Source: an uncultured Prevotellaceae bacterium
Lineage (GTDB): Bacteria > Bacteroidota > Bacteroidia > Bacteroidales > Bacteroidaceae
DNA length: 11,981 nt
Assembly (NCBI GenBank): GCA_947306605.1
Contig: CAMZHB010000020.1
Span: 1-11,981 of the forward strand
Reading direction: 5' to 3'
This document shows positions 1-6,888 of this stretch, piece by piece. Position 1 is the stretch's first letter, and the number at the start of each line of letters is the position of its first letter. The notes beneath the pieces were generated by a model. That model was not told the origin of the DNA and searched no databases. It saw only the letters and a list, made by a program, of their open reading frames with translations. The translations under genes and the position numbers were made by a program.

Positions 1-387
1 GTCGGCGTGGTGCAGGATGCGGAACTCCGAGTGTCCGCCCTCGCGGTGCAGGTCGTAGGTGCCGTCTTCCTTCTTGTCGAAGTTCACGCCCCACTTCACC
101 AGGCGTTCGATGCCCGCCGGGGCGTTCTCCACCACCTGGCGCACGGCGGCCGGGTCGCTGATGTAGTCGCCAGCCACCATCGTGTCGTGGATGTGCTTCT
201 CGAAGTTGTCCACTTCCATGTTGGTCACGCTGGCCACACCGCCCTGAGCCTTCGCCGTGTTGGCCTCGTCCATCGTGGTCTTGCACACCAGGGCCACCTT
301 GCCCTTGCCGCTCTGCGCCACCTGCAGCGCGTAACTCATGCCGGCCACGCCGGAACCTATAATCAGAAAATCAAACTTGCGTATCAT
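1..387 (-). CDS. nadB: L-aspartate oxidase, N-terminal part (cut by window edge)
   Basis: This flavoenzyme oxidises L-aspartate to iminoaspartate, the first step of de novo NAD synthesis, which NadA then condenses to quinolinate. Only the first 129 codons are present; the family is usually about 520 residues. The protein starts MIRKFDF and shows the FAD dinucleotide-binding motif IIGSGVAGMSYA (about residues 9-20), the AKAQGGVA segment (46-53) typical of the succinate dehydrogenase/NadB flavoprotein group, and REGGHSEFRILHHAD (115-129), matching the NadB substrate/FAD region. Succinate dehydrogenase flavoprotein is the main alternative, but the HDTMVAGDYISD segment and the spacing favour NadB. 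The start at 387 is chosen because an ATG at 394 opens a different frame that stops after seven codons. A TAnnTTTG promoter element lies 24 bases upstream. The rest of the gene lies to the left of the window. Confidence 0.9.
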   Translation of the reverse strand, partial: MIRKFDFLIIGSGVAGMSYALQVAQSGKGKVALVCKTTMDEANTAKAQGGVASVTNMEVDNFEKHIHDTMVAGDYISDPAAVRQVVENAPAGIERLVKWGVNFDKKEDGTYDLHREGGHSEFRILHHAD

Positions 388-410
388 GGGTCATTTTTGA
401 AATATCGTTA

Positions 411-418
411 CAAAATTA
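411..418 (-). promoter_or_regulatory. Bacteroidetes-type -7 promoter element for nadB
   Basis: On the minus strand this reads TAATTTTG, an exact match to the Bacteroidetes -7 consensus TAnnTTTG. Transcription would start about 6-7 bases downstream, near 404, giving a leader of only about 17 nt before the nadB ATG at 387. I see no clear -33 TTG at the usual 17-23 base spacing, so the call rests on the -7 match, the position and the similarity to the other promoters in this window. Confidence 0.55.
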
Positions 419-527
419 AGAATAAAATCGGAAAAGCCGTCATTCTCCGCCATTTTCTTGCCATTTGAAATGAAATGAAGTGGCACGAAGGGCAAAAGCA
501 GGGCTCTGCCCGAATAATGGCAAACCG

Positions 528-663
528 GAAACGCCTTCTCAAAATTTTGAGACGCCGCTTCTGCGCCCCGAAACGCCGCTTTTGGGCGGCGAAATTCGGG
601 CTTGTTTTGTGAACTGCCAAAATTTTTACGCTTTCCCTTCACGCCTGTCCCGAATCTCCTTGT
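528..663 (-). repeat. Composite palindromic repeat, long copy 1 (palindrome, hairpin, tail)
   Basis: Read on the plus strand, the order is: imperfect palindrome B at 528-561 (arms 528-544 and 545-561, 14 of 17 pairs, centre CTCAAAATTTTGAG), hairpin A at 574-591 (CGCCGC, loop TTTTGG, GCGGCG), then a non-palindromic tail to about 663 containing GTGAACTG and CAAAATTTTTACGC. The whole block aligns with the reverse complement of 10429-10566, including the tail, with scattered substitutions and about one single-base indel by eye. It lies between the nadB promoter and a truncated coding remnant. Open reading frames that begin in the tail (near 602 here, near 10491 on the other strand there) encode similar MFxELxKFLRF peptides only because the DNA is repeated. 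I know of no named family for it; REP-like or MITE-like elements are the closest classes. Confidence 0.75.
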
Positions 664-700
664 CGCCATCTTTTCTTTAAGTCTTGCATCCCGCAGTTCC

Positions 701-865
701 GATGAGCATGAAGTTTTATACGGCACCAAATTTGCCGAAGTGTTTGAAACAGCCGATTTGGAAAAGGACGTGACCTATAGAGACAGTTTTGTCATAAAGT
801 CACGTGTTCCCTATATGGTGCATAGCCTGTTCAGAGAAATTGACGGGAAAATAGCTCCCTTTTAG
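701..865 (+). pseudogene. Unrecognised coding remnant, likely C-terminal end of a lost gene
   Basis: A 54-codon open stretch, DEHEVLYG to IDGKIAPF, ends at TAG 863-865. Its base composition is clearly lower in GC than the flanking genes (about 43% over 721-840 by my count), but its codons look coherent. An intrinsic terminator on the same strand follows 58 bases later, as expected at a genuine gene end. No convincing start codon exists: the frame is open upstream only by running into the dispersed repeat that ends near 663. I therefore read it as the 3' end of a gene whose 5' part was lost, possibly when the repeat arrived. I do not recognise the family. The alternative is chance open frame, or a short gene using a non-ATG start between 664 and 701. 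Confidence 0.35.
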
Positions 866-923
866 AATGACAGGATTCGGTTTAATCTGCATGAATAGCA
901 TGATGTGATTTATTCTACATAAG

Positions 924-964
924 GAGGAAAGACACGAAAGGATGTCTTTCCTCTTTTTCTTTTC
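924..964 (+). terminator. Strong intrinsic terminator
   Basis: The stem GAGGAAAGACA (924-934) pairs perfectly with TGTCTTTCCTC (943-953) around an 8-base loop, and is followed at once by a T-rich run (954-964). The T-tract lies only on the plus-strand side, so it terminates rightward transcription. The only rightward candidate upstream is the coding remnant at 701-865. It also insulates the downstream dacB-like unit from read-through. Confidence 0.85.
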
Positions 965-1017
965 CTATGATTCATGATTATTCCCGAAAAACACAGTGCC
1001 GTTCGGCGTTTATTTCG

Positions 1018-1025
1018 TATTTTTG
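1018..1025 (+). promoter_or_regulatory. -7 promoter element for the four-gene unit
   Basis: TATTTTTG matches TAnnTTTG exactly and lies 35 bases before the ATG at 1061. Start of transcription would be near 1032, giving a leader of about 30 nt. No clear TTG is visible at the -33 position. Because the next three genes follow with gaps of 23 and 9 bases and a 4-base overlap, this is the likely main promoter for all four. Confidence 0.5.
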
Positions 1026-1060
1026 TATCTCATTACGGATTACGATAACTCAGAAAAAGG

Positions 1061-2302
1061 ATGAAACGACTTGCTTTGACGTGGCTTATGTGTCTGGTTC
1101 TCTCACTGGGAGCACGGGCCTCGGTGACGTGCGACACCATCTATATCGATGCCGCCACAGGCGACACGCTGCGCCCGGCGGTGCAGTTGCCCTGGCCCCA
1201 GAACGTGGCAGCGGCGCTCGACGCCGTGGCCGGTGACGAGATGTTCCAGCGTTCACTGCTGGGACTCATGGTGTGGGACCTGACGACGGACTCGCTGATA
1301 TATGAGAAGAACAGCCGCCAGCTGATGCGCCCGGCCAGTGTGCAGAAACTGCTCACCTCGGTGACGGCACTGAAAAATCTGGGCGCGGCCTACCAGTTCC
1401 GCACGCGGCTCTACGCCACGGCGCAGACTGACAAAGACAGCGTGTTGCGGGGCGACGTGTATGTGGTGGGCGGCTTCGACCCGCGCTTCGGAGCCGACGA
1501 CATGGAGTCGTTCGTAGGCGCCCTGTCGCGCGGCGGACTGAAGTTCATCGACGGACGTGTGTTTGCCGACGTGTCGCTGAAGGACACCCTCAAGTGGGGC
1601 AAGGGCTGGTGCTGGGACGACGAGGAAAAGACCCTCACGCCCCTGCTCTACAACGGCCGCGACGTCTTCATGAAAAAATTCTACGAGAAACTCGACGCCT
1701 ATGGCATCAGTCACCCTGGCGACTACACATACAGGGAAGTGCCGCTGGACAGTGTGACGTTGCTTGACGAACGCAGCCACACGGTGGACCAGGTGCTGGT
1801 GCGCACACTGAAGCAAAGCGACAACCTCTACGCCGAATCCATCTTCTACCAACTGGGCGCACAGGAAGGACAGGTCTATCCCTCGGCGCGGCTATCGGCA
1901 GCGAAGGTGGAGGAGCTGCAACGCGAGATGGGGCTTAATCCCGACGACTACAACGTGGCCGACGGCTCGGGACTGTCGCTCTACAATTACGCCACGCCGC
2001 ACGAAATTGTGACCCTGCTGCGCTACGTCTGGGCACACGAGGATATCTACGCCCACTTGGTGACGGCCCTGCCCATTGCCGGAGAAGACGGCACACTGAA
2101 AAACCGCATGAAGGGAACCACGGCACAAGGCAACGTGCAGGCCAAGACGGGGACCCTGAACAGCGTGAGCACACTGGCCGGCTACGCCACGGCACCCAAC
2201 GGACACCGCCTCTGCTTCTGCATCATGAACCAGGGCATCCGTTCGCAGTCGTGGGCACACGACATTCAGGACTCCATCTGTGAAATCATCACCCGTTTAT
2301 AA
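1061..2302 (+). CDS. dacB: D-alanyl-D-alanine carboxypeptidase/endopeptidase (PBP4 type, family S13)
   Basis: A penicillin-binding serine peptidase that acts in the periplasm, trimming the terminal D-Ala of peptidoglycan stem peptides or cutting D-Ala-mDAP cross-links. The 413-residue protein begins with a signal peptide (MKRLALTWLMCLVLSLGARA, about 1-20). All three active-site motifs are present and in order: SVQK at 93-96 (Ser93 nucleophile, Lys96), SDN at 253-255 within KQSDNLYAES, and KTG at 362-364 within QAKTGTLNSVSTLAGYA. The spacing between SxxK and SDN (about 160 residues) is typical of class C PBP4 proteins, which carry inserted domains, and unlike the shorter PBP5 group. It is somewhat shorter than E. 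coli DacB (477). It heads a plus-strand unit; the SGNH esterase gene begins 23 bases after its stop. The enzyme class is firm; whether it is mainly carboxypeptidase or endopeptidase cannot be told. Confidence 0.92.
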   Translation: MKRLALTWLMCLVLSLGARASVTCDTIYIDAATGDTLRPAVQLPWPQNVAAALDAVAGDEMFQRSLLGLMVWDLTTDSLIYEKNSRQLMRPASVQKLLTSVTALKNLGAAYQFRTRLYATAQTDKDSVLRGDVYVVGGFDPRFGADDMESFVGALSRGGLKFIDGRVFADVSLKDTLKWGKGWCWDDEEKTLTPLLYNGRDVFMKKFYEKLDAYGISHPGDYTYREVPLDSVTLLDERSHTVDQVLVRTLKQSDNLYAESIFYQLGAQEGQVYPSARLSAAKVEELQREMGLNPDDYNVADGSGLSLYNYATPHEIVTLLRYVWAHEDIYAHLVTALPIAGEDGTLKNRMKGTTAQGNVQAKTGTLNSVSTLAGYATAPNGHRLCFCIMNQGIRSQSWAHDIQDSICEIITRL

Positions 2303-2325
2303 CGAAGCTCTAAAAAACAAGAATA

Positions 2326-3417
2326 ATGAAAGCATTGAATCTTTTACTTGCCGCCTGTGCACTCTCTCTGAGTATGCACGCTGAGAAAGTGTGGCACAAC
2401 CCGCAGACAGAAAAACTGCCGGGTGTGAACAATGTACATAACCAAGGCTTTAACGAAGGCAACTACCGCCGCCTGCCTGCCAATGCCGAAGCCATCGTAC
2501 GCAAACCCGTGTGGAGTCTTTCGGGACACTCGGCCGGACTGGCCCTGCGCTTCCGCACCGATGCCAAAGACATCATCGTGCGCTACGGCGTGACAGGCGG
2601 ATGGAACATGCCCTACATGCCGACAACCGGTGTGTCGGGACTGGACCTCTACCGTGTCAATGCCGACGGCTCGCACGACTTCTGCGCCGGAACCTACCGC
2701 TTTGCCGACACGGCACGCTACACATACAAGAACGACTTGCAACTGATGTCGGGCGATGCGGAATATGTGCTCTACCTGCCGCTCTACAACGGTGTGAAGT
2801 GGCTGGAAGTGGGCGTGGACGAAGGCTGCACCTTCGCGTTCATACCTTCGGACCCTAAAAACCGGCCCGTTGTGGTTTATGGCACGTCGTGCACCCAGGG
2901 CGCCTGCTCTTCACGTCCCGGCAACGCTTGGACCAATGTACTGAACCGCCGTCTGCATGTGCCTGTCATCAACCTCGGTTTCTCGGGCAACGGCATCATG
3001 GAACCGGAGATGATTGCCCAACTGGCGGCCATCAATGCCCGCGTCTATGTACTTGATAACCTGCCCAACCTCGACCACTGCACGGAAGATACGATAAAGA
3101 ACCGTGTGGTTTATGCCGTACACCGCCTCCGCAAGACGAACAACGTCCCTATCGTGCTGGTGGAGCATCCGGGCTACAGCAGCGACAAGACCAACAGGGA
3201 ACGCCACGACAGTTACCGCATGACCAACCGTGCACTGACCGCAGCCTATAAAGAATTGCGCGGTGAAAAGGTGAAGAATCTGTTCTATGTGACGTCAGCC
3301 CAGTTGAACTACGACCCCGATGGCATTGTTGACGTGGTGCATCCCAACGACATCGCCATGAGAAACGAAGCCGACGGTCTGACGCCTGTCCTGAAAAAGA
3401 TATTGAAGAAATTCTAA
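2326..3417 (+). CDS. Secreted SGNH/GDSL-family esterase with N-terminal GxDLY domain
   Basis: A predicted exported serine esterase, 363 residues. The N-terminus is a signal peptide (about 1-19, ending SMHA). Residues about 30-175 form a beta-rich domain with the signature GLDLY (105-109), the GxDLY module that precedes many Bacteroidetes SGNH hydrolases. The hydrolase domain follows: block I GTSCTQG (186-192, Ser188 the likely nucleophile), a glycine/asparagine block with SGNG (220-223), DNLPN (244-248) and a C-terminal DVVHP in which Asp336 and His339 would complete the triad. The family includes carbohydrate and other O-acyl esterases; the substrate cannot be read from the sequence. Its position between a peptidoglycan hydrolase and a helicase makes an envelope polymer one possible substrate, which is inference. 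A cysteine at 11 (LAAC) resembles a lipobox, but the hydrophobic stretch before it is very short, so ordinary signal peptidase I cleavage is preferred. Confidence 0.85.
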   Translation: MKALNLLLAACALSLSMHAEKVWHNPQTEKLPGVNNVHNQGFNEGNYRRLPANAEAIVRKPVWSLSGHSAGLALRFRTDAKDIIVRYGVTGGWNMPYMPTTGVSGLDLYRVNADGSHDFCAGTYRFADTARYTYKNDLQLMSGDAEYVLYLPLYNGVKWLEVGVDEGCTFAFIPSDPKNRPVVVYGTSCTQGACSSRPGNAWTNVLNRRLHVPVINLGFSGNGIMEPEMIAQLAAINARVYVLDNLPNLDHCTEDTIKNRVVYAVHRLRKTNNVPIVLVEHPGYSSDKTNRERHDSYRMTNRALTAAYKELRGEKVKNLFYVTSAQLNYDPDGIVDVVHPNDIAMRNEADGLTPVLKKILKKF

Positions 3418-3426
3418 TTCGCTTTT

Positions 3427-5271
3427 ATGACGTTTGAAGAACTGGGCGTATCGGCACCGGTGCGCCGCGCCATTGAGGAACTGGGCTTTGTATCCCCCAT
3501 GCCTGTGCAGGAAGCCGTGATTCCCTACTTGCTGGGCGAAGGCAACGACGTAATCGCCTTGGCCCAGACGGGAACGGGCAAAACGGCCGCCTATGGCATT
3601 CCCATCATCCAAAAAATCAATCCCGACGACCGGACGACACAAGCGGTCATTCTCTGTCCCACACGTGAACTTTGTCTCCAGATAGCGGGCGACGTGAAGG
3701 ACTTTTCCCGCTACATCGAAGGACTCAGCGTGGTGCCCGTCTACGGCGGAGCCAACATAGAAAGCCAGATACGGGCGTTGAAGCGCGGGGCACAAATCAT
3801 TGTGGCCACCCCGGGACGTCTCATCGACCTGATGGGACGCAAGGCCGCCCGACTGGACCAGGTGGAGAACGTGGTGCTTGACGAAGCCGACGAAATGCTC
3901 AACATGGGGTTCTCGGAGAGCATCGACCAAATTCTTGAAGGTGTGCCGCAGGAACGCAACACGCTGCTCTTCTCGGCGACCATGAGCAAGGAGATTGAGA
4001 AGATTGCCAAAAACTATTTGCACGACCACAAGGAAATCGTGGTGGGCTCACGCAACGAAGGCGCCGAGTTTGTGAACCACGAGTACTATCTGGTGCGTGC
4101 CAGCGACAAATACCTTGCCCTGAAACGCGTGGTAGACTTCTATCCGAAAATCTATGCCATCATCTTTTGCCGCACCCGTGTGGAAACGCAGGAAGTGGCC
4201 GACAAACTGATACAAGACGGTTACAACGCCGAATCGCTCCATGGTGACCTCAGCCAGGCCCAGCGTGACCTGACCATGCAGAAGTTCCGCCAACACCACA
4301 CCCAACTGCTCGTAGCAACCGACGTGGCCGCCCGCGGACTGGACGTGGAAGACCTGACCCATGTGATAAACTATGGTCTGCCCGACGATGTGGAAAACTA
4401 TACCCACCGCAGCGGCCGTACCGGTCGGGCCGGTAAGAAAGGTACGAGCATCAGCATTGTTCACCTTCGCGAAAAGGGAAAGATACGTCTCATCGAGAAA
4501 ACCATAGGCAAGTCGTTTGTCAAAAAACCGCTGCCCACGCCTGACGAAATCTGTACCAAGCAACTTTATCGCGTCATTGACCAGCTGGAGCGCGCCGAAG
4601 TGGACGAGAACCGCATTGCGCCGTTCTTGCCTGAGATTTACCGCAAGCTCGACTGGCTGGACAAGGAAGATGTCATCAAACGTTTCGTGAGCATGGCTTT
4701 CGGACGTTTCCTCAGTTACTATGCCAACGAGCCCCGCATAGAAGAGCCCCAGGAGCCTTCAAAGCAAGAGCGGGGAGGAAGCAAATCCAAAGGCGGCGTG
4801 GCCAAGTCTGGCACCAAGTCCCGCGCAACAGGCAAAGCAGAGAAAGGTTACGTGCGTTTCTTCTTCGGTGCCGGCAAGCGCGACCATTTCTATGCCCGCG
4901 AAATCATCGGACTCATCAACCGTTATACGATGGACCCGGTTGACATCGGCCGCATCGACTTGAAGCAGAACTTTTCGTTCTTTGAAGTTCCCGAAGGCGT
5001 AGCTGACATCGTGGAAGGCGCCCTGCGCAATGCCCGCGACAAGGAAGGACGTCGCATTGCCGTGGAGCGCGCCGACCAGAGAGAAGGCGACAAGAAAACG
5101 AAAGATTTCAAGACCAAAAAAGATTTCAAGGAAAAGAAGACGAAGGCCCTCAAAGCCAAGACCGCACCCAAAGGCAAGGTGGACTGGCGGCAGTTTTTCC
5201 AGAATTCGTCTGACTCCTTCAACACGTCCGACGGCCCATGGTCCAAGACAAAGAAGAACAAAAAGAAATGA
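3427..5271 (+). CDS. deaD: DEAD-box ATP-dependent RNA helicase with DbpA-type RNA-binding domain
   Basis: A cytoplasmic RNA helicase of the DeaD/CsdA/DbpA group, expected to remodel RNA in ribosome assembly, mRNA turnover or cold adaptation. In its 614 residues all core motifs are seen: the Q motif (F3 to Q28), motif I AQTGTGKT (46-53), Ia PTREL (78-82), Ib TPGR (128-131), II DEAD (152-155), III SAT (183-185), V RGLD (303-306) and VI HRSGRTGR (327-334). After the helicase core come a helical stretch (about 375-435), a Ser/Gly/Lys-rich linker (445-472), a DbpA-like RNA-binding domain (about 475-547, GYVRFFFGAGKRDHF) and a very basic tail ending KTKKNKKK. The gene begins 9 bases after the esterase stop and its TGA overlaps the ATG of the barrel protein. 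DbpA itself is an alternative name, since the C-terminal domain is shared; 23S rRNA specificity cannot be judged here. Confidence 0.93.
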   Translation: MTFEELGVSAPVRRAIEELGFVSPMPVQEAVIPYLLGEGNDVIALAQTGTGKTAAYGIPIIQKINPDDRTTQAVILCPTRELCLQIAGDVKDFSRYIEGLSVVPVYGGANIESQIRALKRGAQIIVATPGRLIDLMGRKAARLDQVENVVLDEADEMLNMGFSESIDQILEGVPQERNTLLFSATMSKEIEKIAKNYLHDHKEIVVGSRNEGAEFVNHEYYLVRASDKYLALKRVVDFYPKIYAIIFCRTRVETQEVADKLIQDGYNAESLHGDLSQAQRDLTMQKFRQHHTQLLVATDVAARGLDVEDLTHVINYGLPDDVENYTHRSGRTGRAGKKGTSISIVHLREKGKIRLIEKTIGKSFVKKPLPTPDEICTKQLYRVIDQLERAEVDENRIAPFLPEIYRKLDWLDKEDVIKRFVSMAFGRFLSYYANEPRIEEPQEPSKQERGGSKSKGGVAKSGTKSRATGKAEKGYVRFFFGAGKRDHFYAREIIGLINRYTMDPVDIGRIDLKQNFSFFEVPEGVADIVEGALRNARDKEGRRIAVERADQREGDKKTKDFKTKKDFKEKKTKALKAKTAPKGKVDWRQFFQNSSDSFNTSDGPWSKTKKNKKK

Positions 5272-5930
5272 AACGTTGGTTTATCACACTTGCGTGGACG
5301 GTAGTACCTCTGCTCTTGTGTGCCCAGCATCCCGTGATAAAGATTGGCGGCGGTTGGGCCAGCCACTACGGCGGTTCAACGCGCCACATCGGTGCGCTGA
5401 AACTCGGCGTCGGTTATGAAGTGGAGATAGGCGGATACTGGTCCGTCGAGCCCGGTGTTTACTACATGGCAAAAGGCTGGAAAGACCGCGACCGACAGGT
5501 TTTCGTTTACGACGAAGACGGCCAGGTGGTGCTTGATGAGGAAGGCCGGCCCATGACCGGTTTCATGAACGTCACCAGCAACACGAACTACGTGGAGATT
5601 CCTGTGCTCATCAACTACTATGTCCCCCTGGCTTCTGTCCACTATCTGTCGTTCTCCGCCGGTCCTTATGTGGCTTGGGGCGTGGGCGGCAAGGCCAAAA
5701 CCAGCGGCGACACGGAGCAGACTGGTGCCGCCCGCTTCTACTATGAACACCCCACGTTCAGCCAGCCCGACATGCGGCGCTTCGATGCCGGAGTGATCGC
5801 AGCCATCGGATACGAAATAGGCCGTCAGTGGGCCGCCGCCGTTACCGGCGATTTCGGATTGGCAAACGTCAGCCGCAGCGGAGCCAAGAACGTGGCTTTC
5901 CTGCTTCAGGTGGCATATAAATTCAGATGA
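5268..5930 (+). CDS. Outer-membrane beta-barrel protein (porin-like, OMP_b-brl_2 type)
   Basis: A predicted small outer-membrane barrel of 220 residues; function unknown beyond that. It begins with a signal peptide (MKRWFITLAWTVVPLLLCAQ, about 1-20). Alternating hydrophobic/aromatic strands follow: LKLGVGYEVEI, WSVEPGVYYMAKG, TNYVEIPVLINYYVP (107-120), LSFSAGPYVAWGVGGKAK, RRFDAGVIAAIGYEIG and the closing strand AFLLQVAYKFR ending in aromatic-x-terminal form, all typical of the Bacteroidetes outer-membrane barrel family with the YVEIP and AGPYV segments. The frame is open 10 codons further upstream inside deaD, but the ATG at 5268 is chosen because it begins the signal peptide and overlaps the deaD stop as ATGA, implying translational coupling. 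A composite hairpin repeat follows 8 bases after the stop and likely ends the transcript. Confidence 0.82.
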   Translation: MKRWFITLAWTVVPLLLCAQHPVIKIGGGWASHYGGSTRHIGALKLGVGYEVEIGGYWSVEPGVYYMAKGWKDRDRQVFVYDEDGQVVLDEEGRPMTGFMNVTSNTNYVEIPVLINYYVPLASVHYLSFSAGPYVAWGVGGKAKTSGDTEQTGAARFYYEHPTFSQPDMRRFDAGVIAAIGYEIGRQWAAAVTGDFGLANVSRSGAKNVAFLLQVAYKFR

Positions 5931-5938
5931 CACACGAC

Positions 5939-6001
5939 GGCGCCCAAAAGCGGCGCCTTGTTCCGACGAAGCGGCGTCTCGAATTTTCGAGGCGCCGCTT
6001 C
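5939..6001 (+). repeat. Composite palindromic repeat, short copy 2; likely terminator of the four-gene unit
   Basis: Hairpin A is GGCGCC (5939-5944) and GGCGCC (5952-5957) around CAAAAGC. Palindrome B has arms 5968-5983 and 5986-6001, 15 of 16 pairs Watson-Crick plus one G-T. The order A then B matches the copy at 10502-10566, but the long tail is absent. It fills the 95-base gap between two convergent genes (barrel protein and lgt). On the plus strand palindrome B is followed by TGTTTTC, a weak U-run, so a rightward terminator is plausible. No T-run follows on the minus-strand side. Confidence 0.75.
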
Positions 6002-6025
6002 TGTTTTCAGAACGCTCTGCAGCGA

Positions 6026-6871
6026 TCAGTTTCGGAATTGTCCCTCCGCAATGCGGCGGCACCACTTGCCTCCCAGCAGGCAATAAAGTCCCAGGAAGAC
6101 CAGCGGAATGCTGAGTATCTGGCCCATGTTGAGCCACTGGCCGGCTTCGAAGTCCACCTGATCTTCCTTGATGAATTCGATGAGAATGCGGAACGTGAAA
6201 ATGACCGTCAGGCAGAGTCCGAAGAAGAAACCTGAGCCCACGCGCTTCTTCTGATAGCGGTAGACGGCCAACATCACGAAGAAGAACGACAGATAGAATA
6301 GCGACTCGTAGAGCTGCGCCGGGTGACGGGGAAACGTCTCGCCGTTGTTCAGGAACACGAAGCCCCAGGGCAGGTCGGTGGGATAACCCACGATTTCGGA
6401 ATTGAAGAGATTGCCCAGCCTGATGAACGCGGCACTCAGCGGTGTGGCCACGCCCATGTTGTCGAGCACACGCATCACGTTTATCTTGGTCTTCTTGCAG
6501 TAAAGCCAAATGGCCACGAAAAGGCCGAACACACCGCCGTGGCTCGACAAGCCTTCGTAGCCCACCATCTTCCACGAACCGTCGGCCATCTGCCGGATGG
6601 GCAGCAGCATCTGCACGGGATGGCTCAGGTAGAACACCGGCTCGTAGAACAGGCAATGGCCCAGACGCGCCCCCAGCAGGAGGAACACAAAACAGTAGAA
6701 AAACAGGGGCTCAAACTTTTCCTCAGGAATACGCTGGTCGCGGTAAAGACGATGCATGTTCCAGTAAGCCAGCAGCAGGGCGCAGCACCAGCAGAGGGCA
6801 TACCAGCGCACGGAATAACTGCCGATGGTGAACACCGCGGGGTCGGGCGACCAGTTGATGAAAGCCAACAT
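6026..6871 (-). CDS. lgt: Prolipoprotein diacylglyceryl transferase
   Basis: An inner-membrane enzyme that transfers diacylglycerol from phosphatidylglycerol to the lipobox cysteine of prelipoproteins, the first step of lipoprotein maturation. The 281-residue protein is polytopic, with about seven hydrophobic segments. Family motifs are visible: LGARLGHCLFYEP (66-78), YEGLSSHGGVFG (105-116, containing the essential His111 of the HGG motif), RLGNLFNSEIVG (151-162, the Lgt signature with Arg151, Asn154, Asn157 and Glu159), HPAQLYES (183-190) and FRILIEFIKEDQ (227-238, with conserved Arg228 and Glu232). Length fits the family (about 270-290). The ATG at 6871 begins immediately before the first membrane region and lies 17 bases after the ychF stop, so lgt is probably cotranscribed with ychF. 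Its stop faces the barrel-protein gene convergently across the hairpin repeat. Confidence 0.95.
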   Translation of the reverse strand: MLAFINWSPDPAVFTIGSYSVRWYALCWCCALLLAYWNMHRLYRDQRIPEEKFEPLFFYCFVFLLLGARLGHCLFYEPVFYLSHPVQMLLPIRQMADGSWKMVGYEGLSSHGGVFGLFVAIWLYCKKTKINVMRVLDNMGVATPLSAAFIRLGNLFNSEIVGYPTDLPWGFVFLNNGETFPRHPAQLYESLFYLSFFFVMLAVYRYQKKRVGSGFFFGLCLTVIFTFRILIEFIKEDQVDFEAGQWLNMGQILSIPLVFLGLYCLLGGKWCRRIAEGQFRN

Positions 6872-6888
6872 AACCTTTTACTTTTCAG

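Noticed and set aside
7..468. 153-codon plus-strand open frame over the left end
   Set aside because: It is antisense to nadB, whose product is clearly recognisable on the minus strand; the frame is open only because of GC-rich codon structure.
602..700. Start of the 87-codon frame at 602 as a genuine gene start
   Set aside because: The ATG and the next ~20 codons lie in the dispersed repeat; the copy at 10429-10566 gives a similar peptide in a non-gene context, so this part is not evidence of coding.
2326..2360. Lipoprotein call for the SGNH esterase (LAAC at residues 8-11)
   Set aside because: The hydrophobic stretch before Cys11 is only about eight residues, too short for a usual lipoprotein signal, and a normal cleavage site follows at residue 19.
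5376..6656. 426-codon minus-strand open frame crossing lgt, the repeat and the barrel gene
   Set aside because: It overlaps two well-supported genes in other frames and runs through the palindromic repeat; no protein motif is seen.
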